64,000 nt of DNA from positions 59,107-123,106 of the forward strand of contig DIAS01000136.1 in NCBI GenBank assembly GCA_002415855.1, read 5' to 3'. Position numbers and translations under genes: made by a program. Below are positions 9,063-17,215 of this stretch, piece after piece; within the stretch, counting starts at the first letter, position 1; every line of letters starts with the position of its first letter. The notes beneath the pieces were generated by a model that made no database searches, was not told where the DNA came from, and worked only from the letters and a program-made list of their open reading frames with translations. This DNA comes from Bacteroidales bacterium UBA5072. Lineage in GTDB: Bacteria; Bacteroidota; Bacteroidia; Bacteroidales; UBA10428.

Positions 9063-10628
9063 TTATCTGGGTCTCATGGTTACCAGGGGGACGATCATCT
9101 CCTCCATGGAAATACCGCCATGCTGGAATGTATTCCGGTAGTAACCAACGTAATGATTATAATTGTTGGGATAAACCAGAAAGTCGGAATTCAGGGCGAA
9201 AATATACACCGAACTGACATCGGCTTTGGGAAGGTGGGCAGCATAGGGATCCCTGATCTCGAATACTTCCTTAGGATCGTAATTCAGGTTTTTCCCCATT
9301 TTGTAGCGCAGGTTGGCAGAGGTCTTTTTGTCGCCGATGACCTTGACAGGATTGCTTACCCGTATTGATCCGTGATCGGTTGTAAATACGATGGTAATAC
9401 CTTTTTCTGACAAAAGCCTTACGATATCCAGCAACTGTGAATGCTGAAACCATGACAGTACCAGAGACCGATAAGCAGTATCACTTCCTGCAAGCTCACG
9501 GATCATCTCCAGTTCGGTATTGGCATGAGACAACAGGTCGATAAAGTTATAGACTATCACAACAAGGTCATAATTCAGGAGGTTGGAGAAATTGTCGACA
9601 AGCTTTTTACCGGCTCGGGTATGGATGATCTTTTCATAACAGAGTCTGTACTTTTTACCCTGTCTGGCCAATTGTTTCTGGAGCAGTTCTTCCTCATTGA
9701 GGTTTTTGGCGCCTTCTTCATCATCATTTAGCCAGAGTTGCGGGTTCATGGCGGCAATTTCCCGGGGCATCAGACCTGCAAACATGGCATTTCGGGCATA
9801 TTGTGTGGCAGTAGGAAGAATGCTGCAAAACAACGACTCGTCAACAGGCGTGTAATATTCGCTGATAATGGGGTAAAGAACCCGCCATTGATCGAGCCGA
9901 AGGTTATCGATCAGGATGACAAACACTTTCTGATTCTGATCAAGCAACGGGAAGACCTTTTCTTTGAAAATACCGGGGGAAAGGAGCGGTTTATCGGCCG
10001 CTTTATCGGAAAACCAGGAAAGGTAGTTGTTACGGATAAACCTGCTGAATCCAAGACCTGCTTCGGATTTCTGCATTCTGAAAACCTCGTACATACCCGG
10101 GTCATTGGACCGCTCCAGTTCAAGTTCCCAGTAAACCAGCTTTTTGTAAATTTCTTCCCATTGTGCGTATTGAGAGGCACTGTTAATTTGGCTGCCCAGT
10201 ACGCGGAATTCCGCCTGGTATGCCGAGGTGGTCTCACGGGTAATAAGTTTCTTCGTATCCAGGTTCTTTTTAATGGAAAGCAGGATCTGATTGGGGTTGA
10301 CTGGCTTGATCAGGTAATCGGAGATTTTTGATCCGATTGCCGTTTCCATGATATTTTCTTCTTCGCTTTTTGTGATCATCACCACCGGAATGACAGGATT
10401 AATAATCCTGATCTTATTGAGTGTTTCAATACCGCTCAGTCCCGGCATATTCTCATCAAGCAGGATAAGGTCATATGGGTTATTCCGGATCAGGTCAACA
10501 GCATCGTGTCCGTTAGTTGCTGTATCAATGCTGTATCCCTTTTCCTGAAGAAAAAGCAGATGTGGTTTCAGCAAATCTATTTCATCATCTGTCCAAAGAA
10601 TTCTTATCCTCTTCACATCACTGGTCAT
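9063..10628 (-). CDS. porX: PorX: response regulator with PglZ (alkaline phosphatase-like) domain
   Basis: 521 residues. An N-terminal CheY-like receiver (acidic pair D14/D15, phospho-acceptor D58 in LLDENMPG, K108) is joined through a helical linker to a PglZ domain of the alkaline phosphatase superfamily. That domain shows VILIDNLRLDQW, the PTATQYARNA element with the likely catalytic threonine, and a metal-binding TTDHGS. This is the architecture of PorX, the regulator of type IX secretion in Porphyromonas, reported to act with PorY and SigP and to have phosphodiesterase activity on oligonucleotides. Its ATG overlaps the TGA of porW by 4 nt (ATGA), so translation is probably coupled. No PorY is seen here. 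Confidence 0.93.
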   Translation of the reverse strand: MTSDVKRIRILWTDDEIDLLKPHLLFLQEKGYSIDTATNGHDAVDLIRNNPYDLILLDENMPGLSGIETLNKIRIINPVIPVVMITKSEEENIMETAIGSKISDYLIKPVNPNQILLSIKKNLDTKKLITRETTSAYQAEFRVLGSQINSASQYAQWEEIYKKLVYWELELERSNDPGMYEVFRMQKSEAGLGFSRFIRNNYLSWFSDKAADKPLLSPGIFKEKVFPLLDQNQKVFVILIDNLRLDQWRVLYPIISEYYTPVDESLFCSILPTATQYARNAMFAGLMPREIAAMNPQLWLNDDEEGAKNLNEEELLQKQLARQGKKYRLCYEKIIHTRAGKKLVDNFSNLLNYDLVVIVYNFIDLLSHANTELEMIRELAGSDTAYRSLVLSWFQHSQLLDIVRLLSEKGITIVFTTDHGSIRVSNPVKVIGDKKTSANLRYKMGKNLNYDPKEVFEIRDPYAAHLPKADVSSVYIFALNSDFLVYPNNYNHYVGYYRNTFQHGGISMEEMIVPLVTMRPR

Positions 10629-13285
10629 CTGTAACTTTCATTGTAAAATTTCAGGTAGCGGTCAATGGATTTATCCTCTTTCAGGGTATTGAGGTTTATT
10701 TCGGAAATGGCGACAGACAGCAGAGATAACCCGGGCATATCTTTGAGAATGCTATCCGATGATTGGATTTCATTCAGGTATTGCATCACTTCCTGTTTAT
10801 TGCGGAAAGATTTTACCAGGATAAGGCTTTGTGTCAGATTCAGATCCGTAATATCAACACGCAGGTTCAATTTGTCAAAATGATCGAGATTAAAATTGAT
10901 GATGTTAAAAACAAGCTGATTTGAATTAACCTTTTTATCGAGCACAAAGGCAAACAGATGGGGTTCATCAGGAGACACCTGATAAAGCTTTTTGCTAAGT
11001 TTTGCTTCTTCGGCCTCTTTTATTTCGGGATGTTCAATGTCCATATAGTTGATGAGGTTCTGCGCATCATCCGCAATGTCGGTGCCGGGATAATCGTTGA
11101 CCAGGGCTGTGAGGTCATCACGGAATACCTTTCGGTCAGCGGTTTTTCCTCTTGCCAGTATGCCGAGGTACTTGAACTGTGGTATCAGGGAACTTCCGGC
11201 ATAGGTTTTTACTGCAAAATCACTTCGAACAATAGTCTCCGCAAAATTACCGGCTTTGTAAAGTGCATAAGTCTGTTCGTAGTAATTATGAACAGCCTTT
11301 TCTTCAGCCATAAGCTCCTTAAAATATTCGGGATTGGAAAGCACTTTTGCATATGTACTTTGCGGAAACTGGCCAATGATGATGTTCTTGTAATAATCCG
11401 TCAACGCCTGGTTGTTCTGATCCCTGGCAATGCTGTAAAGATTATAGTATGCCATAAGGAGGTACTGGGAATCCGGGAAACGCCGTATAAGGCTCTTAAA
11501 AGATTCGTTTGCCCTTTCAAAGTCCTTTAGCTCATCCTTATAAATGAGCCCCATGTTGTAAAGGGCACTTTCAACACCTTTGTTAAGTGCGGCTATGGCT
11601 GAATCGTTAGCAGGAATGTTCACGAGATAATATTCCCGCGACAATTTGCTGAGTTTTTGCTGAGCATCTACTACCTCATTTGAATCCGGCAGTTCTTCTT
11701 CAGGATTACTGCTGGCAATATTCATGACGGCTTTATTCGCTCGTTGCCAATGGTCTTCCAGTTTACGGTTCCCCCATTTCAGCTTAAATTCACGGTATCC
11801 CTGGCTCTTGGCGGCATCATTGTAAAAATACCATTTGGATGCCTCTGCTGCACTTTGGGGTTGGAGGTTGTTCCGCATAGCAGTTTCCGCGCCAAACTGC
11901 TGATCCAGTTGTTCCTCCAACTGCTTCTGACGAGCCAGTTCCTCGTTTTCCCTTTCATGCTTAATCATATCCTCGATACGGGCATATAATTCCTGTTTGG
12001 GGAGTTTGGCAAGCATGATCAGACTGTCGGAAAGCTGAACGGTGTTGATTTCCGTAACAAGCCGCGTAAGGCTTTTGGACTTCGTGAACAGTGCTTCATA
12101 ACCTGGATAATCGGCGCTGGCAAGTGAAACAGTGCTGTCATAGTAAGCCTGTGCATGCGGGTAATCCGGAATTGAGTAATATAAGTTTGCCAATGTTAGG
12201 TACGACCTTATTTTCTGCTGATCGTTACCGGTATTGGCTTTAATTGACTTCTGATAATACTCAAGGGCTGTTTCATTGGCGCCCTCTTTACTGGCAAGAT
12301 TACCCAACGCAAAGTATATCTGGTCCTGGAATTCCTGGTTTTTATCATCACGAAGCATTTTGGTGAGTTCGTTTTCGATATCCTCTGCCTGACCAAATCC
12401 CTGTTCATATGCCAGTGCGCGGTTAATATGCGCGTTAAAGGCCATATCGTACACCGGATTCATTTTGATTACCTGGGCATAGTAATCCGAAGCACGTTTC
12501 AGGTCACCGGTCTTCTCAAAAAGTTGTGCAAGAATGTACAGGTACCTTGTGCGGGGTTTTTTCCCGCGTTCTACACCCAGAGCTTTTTCAAGGTAACTGA
12601 TGGTCTGAATAAAATCCTTTTGCGTCAGATAATAATCAGCAAAGGTCGGGTATAGATCCGGGAGAAGCTTTTTGGGGAATTCGGGTTCATTGATCAGAAC
12701 CTGGAGGATTTCATAAGCTTCCCTGTTTTGCCCTGTCTGCACAAGCAATCGTGATAACCACACCTGTGCTTCATAAACAACGGGCTGATTTTTAAAATCG
12801 TTCAGAATCAGCTTAAAGGTTTCAGCGGCCTGATCATATTCATGTTTGTACAGATGGGCCTTGCCCATTAACAGGTAAGCATCATCAACATACTGGTTAT
12901 ATTCTTTCTTACTGAAAAACTCGCGCTGTTTTGGCGTAAGGCTTTTGCCGTCCTTTACCTTGGGTTTGACTGTAATGGAATGCAGCGAGATAAGTTTCGA
13001 ACATTTTTTAATCGTCCGGTCCATATCGGAGGAGGCCAGGTCGGCTGCCTCTTTTTCTCCAAAAACAAAAACAGGCAGTATCTCGGCATAATCATCCTTG
13101 AACCCGGACTCGATCTGAGCTATTCCCCGGTTATAACTCTCCTTTCCATTGAACAATACATTAAAACGAGCCGTAAGATTATGGTAGGCCCGGGAAACCG
13201 TGGTGTTCTTCTGAACGCTGCAGCCAGTAGCAAGAATCAGCAAAGCTGCAAAGGCAATAAGCGTATGTTCAGGGATTTTCTTCAA
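10625..13285 (-). CDS. porW: PorW/SprE family type IX secretion TPR lipoprotein
   Basis: 886 residues. A lipoprotein signal peptide ends in LATGC with lipid-modified Cys22. The next residues (NTTVSRAYHNLTARFNVLFN) match the start of PorW/SprE. Many tetratricopeptide repeats follow (for example DDAYLLMGKAHLYKHEYDQA, YYLTQKDFIQTISYLEKALG), with a further helical region and a C-terminal portion after about residue 790. The family is an outer-membrane-anchored periplasmic component of type IX secretion and gliding. The start is TTG (13285-13283): no in-frame ATG lies close upstream and this start gives a clean signal peptide. It overlaps porX by 4 nt. No convincing promoter in the 158 bp upstream. 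Confidence 0.9.
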   Translation of the reverse strand: MKKIPEHTLIAFAALLILATGCSVQKNTTVSRAYHNLTARFNVLFNGKESYNRGIAQIESGFKDDYAEILPVFVFGEKEAADLASSDMDRTIKKCSKLISLHSITVKPKVKDGKSLTPKQREFFSKKEYNQYVDDAYLLMGKAHLYKHEYDQAAETFKLILNDFKNQPVVYEAQVWLSRLLVQTGQNREAYEILQVLINEPEFPKKLLPDLYPTFADYYLTQKDFIQTISYLEKALGVERGKKPRTRYLYILAQLFEKTGDLKRASDYYAQVIKMNPVYDMAFNAHINRALAYEQGFGQAEDIENELTKMLRDDKNQEFQDQIYFALGNLASKEGANETALEYYQKSIKANTGNDQQKIRSYLTLANLYYSIPDYPHAQAYYDSTVSLASADYPGYEALFTKSKSLTRLVTEINTVQLSDSLIMLAKLPKQELYARIEDMIKHERENEELARQKQLEEQLDQQFGAETAMRNNLQPQSAAEASKWYFYNDAAKSQGYREFKLKWGNRKLEDHWQRANKAVMNIASSNPEEELPDSNEVVDAQQKLSKLSREYYLVNIPANDSAIAALNKGVESALYNMGLIYKDELKDFERANESFKSLIRRFPDSQYLLMAYYNLYSIARDQNNQALTDYYKNIIIGQFPQSTYAKVLSNPEYFKELMAEEKAVHNYYEQTYALYKAGNFAETIVRSDFAVKTYAGSSLIPQFKYLGILARGKTADRKVFRDDLTALVNDYPGTDIADDAQNLINYMDIEHPEIKEAEEAKLSKKLYQVSPDEPHLFAFVLDKKVNSNQLVFNIINFNLDHFDKLNLRVDITDLNLTQSLILVKSFRNKQEVMQYLNEIQSSDSILKDMPGLSLLSVAISEINLNTLKEDKSIDRYLKFYNESYR

Positions 13286-13443
13286 GATGCATACATTATT
13301 CAGGATCAGTTTATTTAAAAGCCTAGCAACACGGAATTACCGTCAGATTAGAAAACTATTATTCAGGTGAATTATTTTCCAGTGGTAAATTTATTTAATG
13401 TCACGTAAAGAAAAAAAAAACTTTGTCGGCCTGCGCTTTGGAT

Positions 13444-14148
13444 TCATTGAAGTTTGGTAAATGCAAGCGCAGCAACACTTACGCTAACGCCTTGTATTGC
13501 CAGCAAGGAACTGGCACAGGCTTCAATAGTAGCACCGGTGGTAATTACGTCATCCACAAGTAAAACATGCTTGTCGCGGATATTCTCAGGAAACTCGATC
13601 CGGAAAGTATCCCTGACATTCTCCCATCTTTCATAGCGAGATTTTTTGGTCTGTGTCTTCGTCTTTTCAGTTCTGGCAATCAGATCGGATATAACCGGCA
13701 ATTGCAGTACTCCGGCCATCCCCATGGCGATCAGTTCACTCTGATTGTATCCCCTTTTTCGCAACCTGGACGGATGTATCGGCACCGGGACGATCAGATC
13801 AGCTTCAGCAAAAGGACTTTCTCTGAGTTCAAGCCCGAATAGCCTGCCCATTTCAGTTCCAATCTGTCTTTGTTTCCGGTACTTAAGTTCATAAAGTATT
13901 GTACGGTAATGACTTTCTTTGTTAAAAAGCATAAAACATGTGGCATTTCTAACGGGAATGCGGCCCCAGAATAACCGGGCCACCTCGTTGTCAGGATCAA
14001 GGTGAAAGCCTGTCCTGGGAAGGTCCGCATAACATGCAAGGCAGAGCACATGCTCGTTAAAATAAAGGGCATTACCACAGGCAGCGCAAAGCCGCGGATA
14101 AAAGATTTGCGTGAAACCCTGGAGATATTGTATGTAATTAATGGACAA
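13444..14148 (-). CDS. ComF family phosphoribosyltransferase-like protein
   Basis: 234 residues. The N-terminal zinc-ribbon (CAACGNALYFNEHVLCLAC) and the PRPP-binding loop HVLLVDDVITTGATIEAC (about residues 190-207) are the ComF/GntX signature. The family is linked to natural DNA uptake in Gram-positive and some Gram-negative bacteria, but its reaction is not established. The only plausible start is TTG at 14148, 13 bp after osmC, so the two form an operon. A run of ten T on the minus strand lies about 40-50 bp beyond the stop (near 13410); I could not find a strong stem before it. Confidence 0.85.
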   Translation of the reverse strand: MSINYIQYLQGFTQIFYPRLCAACGNALYFNEHVLCLACYADLPRTGFHLDPDNEVARLFWGRIPVRNATCFMLFNKESHYRTILYELKYRKQRQIGTEMGRLFGLELRESPFAEADLIVPVPIHPSRLRKRGYNQSELIAMGMAGVLQLPVISDLIARTEKTKTQTKKSRYERWENVRDTFRIEFPENIRDKHVLLVDDVITTGATIEACASSLLAIQGVSVSVAALAFTKLQ

Positions 14149-14161
14149 AGGAAAGGAGGCC

Positions 14162-14581
14162 TTATAACGCGTTTAACTTTATTTCATAACTGATCGCAAT
14201 TGATTTACCAAGCGTGGCACTGACACCACAATATTTTTCCTGGGACAATTCTATAGCGTGTTTGATTTTTTCAAGGGGCAGGTTTTTGCCGGTGAATTCA
14301 TATGTCAGTTTGATAGCGGTATATCGCTTTGGATGTTCATCCGTGAGGTCAGCGTCAACCTTTATTACAAAGTCCGTCACTTCAACTTTCATCTTATTCA
14401 GAATGGAAATAACATCCATCGCCGTGCATCCTGCCAGAGAAACCATAAGCAATGCTTTGGGTCGGGGGCCTTTGTTTTTGCCCCCAACTTCGGGGCCGGC
14501 ATCTAAAACAATACTATGACCATGAACATTTGCCTGAAAAGCCATATCGCCTGTCCATTGAACATTAATTGCATCTTTCAT
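14162..14581 (-). CDS. OsmC family peroxiredoxin-like protein
   Basis: 139 residues. Both redox cysteines are present: one in LAGCTAMDVISIL (about residue 52) and one in EKYCGVSATLGKS near the C-terminus. OsmC/Ohr proteins reduce organic hydroperoxides by a thiol mechanism; the shorter YhfA-like branch, which this resembles, has no firm substrate. It is divergent from a Crp/Fnr regulator across 67 bp and leads into comF. A -7 box TAAATTTG lies at 14612-14619 on the minus strand. Confidence 0.85.
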   Translation of the reverse strand: MKDAINVQWTGDMAFQANVHGHSIVLDAGPEVGGKNKGPRPKALLMVSLAGCTAMDVISILNKMKVEVTDFVIKVDADLTDEHPKRYTAIKLTYEFTGKNLPLEKIKHAIELSQEKYCGVSATLGKSIAISYEIKLNAL

Positions 14582-14611
14582 GTTTTTTTGTTTTTTTTGG
14601 TAACTTTAATT

Positions 14612-14619
14612 CAAATTTA
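14612..14619 (-). promoter_or_regulatory. Candidate -7 box for osmC-comF
   Basis: TAAATTTG on the minus strand is a full match to TAnnTTTG, 31 bp upstream of the ATG. No TTTG element is found at the expected -33 position, so support is partial. Confidence 0.35.
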
Positions 14620-14648
14620 GTCAATTTCGCACAGTCATCCGATGTACT

Positions 14649-15353
14649 ATGAAAAATCAAACACCACCTCTCAAGAAGGAATGTTTTATAGATAGTTCCT
14701 CGATATTCCGGCATCTGACCCAGGAAGAACTGGCCATGATACCCATTGATCAGGAACCCGACACCTATAAGCGCGGTACCATCATTTATTCTGAAGGCAG
14801 TCGGATCAACGGCTTTTATTGTGTTCAGAAAGGGATCATCAAAATCTATAAAACCGGATTCGATGGAAAGGAACAGATCATCAGGTTTGCGAAGAAAGGG
14901 GATATCATGGGATTCAGATCGACCATTACCCGCGAGCGTGCCTGTACATCTGCCAAGGTTCTCGAAGACGCCTACATCTGTTTTGTACATGCAGAAACGG
15001 TTCTTGAATTTGTGAAAAACAATGGGAATTTTGCACTTGAATTGTTGCAGATTGCCTGTAAAGAGTTAGGCGAAGCCAATGATTATATCACGGATATCGC
15101 ACAGAAGACGGTTCGTGAAAGACTTGCCGAGGTGCTGATACATTTACGCAAGGATTTTGACCTTGACAATGAGAAATACCTGCAGATTACGCTTACCCGT
15201 GAGGAACTGGCTAACATGGTGGGTACCGCAACCGAATCTGTCATCAGGCTTCTTTCGGAGTTTAAACAGGACGGTCTTATTGAATTGCATGGTCGAAAGA
15301 TAAAGATGCTGGATGAAAAGACCCTCTTCAAGATCAGCAACCTTAGCGATTAG
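14649..15353 (+). CDS. Crp/Fnr family transcriptional regulator
   Basis: 234 residues. A cyclic-nucleotide-binding beta-roll (about 25-135, with YKRGTIIYSEGS and FYCVQKGIIKIYK) is joined by a long dimer helix to a winged helix-turn-helix (LTREELANMVGTATESVIRL, about 180-200). The N-terminal cysteine cluster that holds the Fe-S centre of true FNR is absent; only one Cys lies near the start, so it is not an oxygen-sensing FNR of the E. coli kind. The ligand is unknown. It is divergent from osmC, which makes osmC a natural first target to test. zupT follows 34 bp downstream. Confidence 0.88.
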   Translation: MKNQTPPLKKECFIDSSSIFRHLTQEELAMIPIDQEPDTYKRGTIIYSEGSRINGFYCVQKGIIKIYKTGFDGKEQIIRFAKKGDIMGFRSTITRERACTSAKVLEDAYICFVHAETVLEFVKNNGNFALELLQIACKELGEANDYITDIAQKTVRERLAEVLIHLRKDFDLDNEKYLQITLTREELANMVGTATESVIRLLSEFKQDGLIELHGRKIKMLDEKTLFKISNLSD

Positions 15354-15387
15354 CGGCATAACAACCCTTAAATTATAATAGCATCTT

Positions 15388-16200
15388 ATGGATTGGCACG
15401 CCGTGTTCTTTGCATTCGGATTGACGATGTTTGCTGGTTTGGCAACAGGTGTGGGCAGTGCGATAGCTTTCTTTGCACGTACAACAAATACCCGGTTTCT
15501 TTCGGTATCGCTGGGATTTTCTGCTGGTGTGATGATTTATGTTTCCTTGATTGAGATATTTTCAAAGGCAAAATCATCCATGGTCATTGCCCTGGGAGAG
15601 CGCGGAGGTTACTGGACAACTGTAGCGGCATTCTTTGGCGGTATGCTGGTGATCGCGATTATTGACAGGTTAATTCCTGAAATGGAAAATCCCCATGAGC
15701 TGAAGCGTATTGAGGAAGCCGAACATCCGACCGATGCCTTCCGGAAAAAAAAGCTTCTGCGTATGGGTTTGTTTTCGGCCCTGGCCATAGGAATCCATAA
15801 TTTTCCCGAAGGCCTGGCCACGTTTACGGCGGCCCTGAGGGAGCCCGCTCTGGGTATCGCAATTGCTGTTGCCATTGCGATTCACAATATTCCTGAAGGT
15901 ATTGCCGTTTCGGTTCCGGTATACTATGCCACCGGCGACAAGAAAAAGGCATTCCGTTTATCCTTTTTGTCAGGACTTGCAGAACCAGTTGGCGCTATTG
16001 TAGGGTATCTCATTTTGATGCCCTTCCTGAACGATTTGGTATTCGGTGTTTTGTTTGCCGCAGTGGCTGGTATTATGGTATTTATTTCAATTGATGAATT
16101 ATTGCCTGCTGCTCGTGAATATGGCGAAGCGCACCTGTCCATATACGGTGTGATCAGCGGCATGGTCGTTATGGCCGTGAGTTTGCTGCTTTTTGTTTAA
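15388..16200 (+). CDS. zupT: ZIP family zinc/iron permease (ZupT-like)
   Basis: 270 residues with about eight membrane helices. The two metal-binding helices are intact: IGIHNFPEGLATF (helix 4) and AIHNIPEGIAVSVPVYYATG (helix 5), as in ZupT. It should import Zn2+ and other divalent metals across the inner membrane. The next gene is a CDF exporter on the same strand, so import and export of divalent metal sit side by side. A small stem (CCTGTT/AACAGG, 16202-16216) follows the stop but has no T-run. Confidence 0.9.
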   Translation: MDWHAVFFAFGLTMFAGLATGVGSAIAFFARTTNTRFLSVSLGFSAGVMIYVSLIEIFSKAKSSMVIALGERGGYWTTVAAFFGGMLVIAIIDRLIPEMENPHELKRIEEAEHPTDAFRKKKLLRMGLFSALAIGIHNFPEGLATFTAALREPALGIAIAVAIAIHNIPEGIAVSVPVYYATGDKKKAFRLSFLSGLAEPVGAIVGYLILMPFLNDLVFGVLFAAVAGIMVFISIDELLPAAREYGEAHLSIYGVISGMVVMAVSLLLFV

Positions 16201-16236
16201 TCCTGTTACAAACAGGGGAATAATCATGTATTGATA

Positions 16237-17154
16237 ATGGCGGAGCGGGAAAAGGAGATCAAGAAGGCATCCTGGGTCGGGATCCTCGGCAATGCATTTT
16301 TGTCGGTGCTGAAAATTTCCGCAGGGTTTATTTCAGGCAGCCTGGCTGTGGTAGCCGACGGTGTTGACTCTTCAAGCGATATCATCACCTCGGTCATCAC
16401 CCTGATCACAGCAAGAATATTGACAAGGCCACCCAACAAAAAGTATCCCTACGGGTATGATAAGGCGGATACCATTGCCACAAAATTACTTTCCTTTATT
16501 ATTTTTTTTGCAGGTGCACAGTTGCTGATAGCCACGGTAAGGAAGCTCATGGTTGGCGGAAATATCCAGTTTCCGGGTAAACTGGCAATATACGTGACGG
16601 CGGTCTCCATCGTTGGCAAGTTACTCCTGTCCCTGCAACAGCTCCGGGCAGGCAGGAAGACCAGTAGTTCCATGCTGATAGCCAATAGCAAAAACATGCA
16701 GAATGATGTGATCATTTCCGGTTCGGTTTTGCTCGGTCTGATATTCATTTATGTGTTCAAAATGCCCATCCTGGATACAATAACGGCACTTCTGGTAAGT
16801 CTGTGGGTAATGCGTGCCGGCTACAGAATATTCAGGGAAACCAGCCTGGAGCTCATGGACGGTACAAAAGACTGCACAATATATGAAAAGATCTTTGATG
16901 CTATTGATGCTGTTGAGGGAGCGCATCATCCGCACAGGGTCAGGGCAAGGAACATAGGTCATAAGGTAATGATTGCCATAGACCTTGAGGTTGATGGAGA
17001 GCAGACCCTCCGTGAGGCGCATGAAATAGCGCATAAGGTGGAAGATTCCATTAAATCGAGGATCGATAATGTTTTCGATGTTACCATTCACATAGAGCCA
17101 CTCGGAGACAAAAAGGAGGAAAAAGCGCTCGGTATCACCAAAAGCAACCTGTAG
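16237..17154 (+). CDS. Cation diffusion facilitator (FieF-like) transporter
   Basis: 305 residues from the ATG at 16237; a TTG two codons earlier is less likely. Six membrane helices in the first 205 residues include the metal site segment VADGVDSSSDIITS and the amphipathic loop TRPPNKKYPYGYDKADTIA. The C-terminal cytoplasmic domain (HHPHRVRARNIGHKVMIAID, then VEDSIKSRIDNVFDVTIHIEP) is the CDF dimerisation fold. CDF proteins export Zn2+, Fe2+ or Mn2+ in exchange for protons. The position 36 bp after zupT suggests co-regulation. Confidence 0.9.
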   Translation: MAEREKEIKKASWVGILGNAFLSVLKISAGFISGSLAVVADGVDSSSDIITSVITLITARILTRPPNKKYPYGYDKADTIATKLLSFIIFFAGAQLLIATVRKLMVGGNIQFPGKLAIYVTAVSIVGKLLLSLQQLRAGRKTSSSMLIANSKNMQNDVIISGSVLLGLIFIYVFKMPILDTITALLVSLWVMRAGYRIFRETSLELMDGTKDCTIYEKIFDAIDAVEGAHHPHRVRARNIGHKVMIAIDLEVDGEQTLREAHEIAHKVEDSIKSRIDNVFDVTIHIEPLGDKKEEKALGITKSNL

Positions 17155-17215
17155 CCGGGTGATATTTGAGCCGTCCTACAGAAATCTTTCGTACCTTTTC
17201 CGAATATTTTAGACC

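Noticed and set aside
15393..15415. Possible sigma-54 site TGGCAC...TTTGC near the zupT start
   Set aside because: The spacing is about 10 bp between the two parts, too long for -24/-12 geometry, and it lies inside the coding region.
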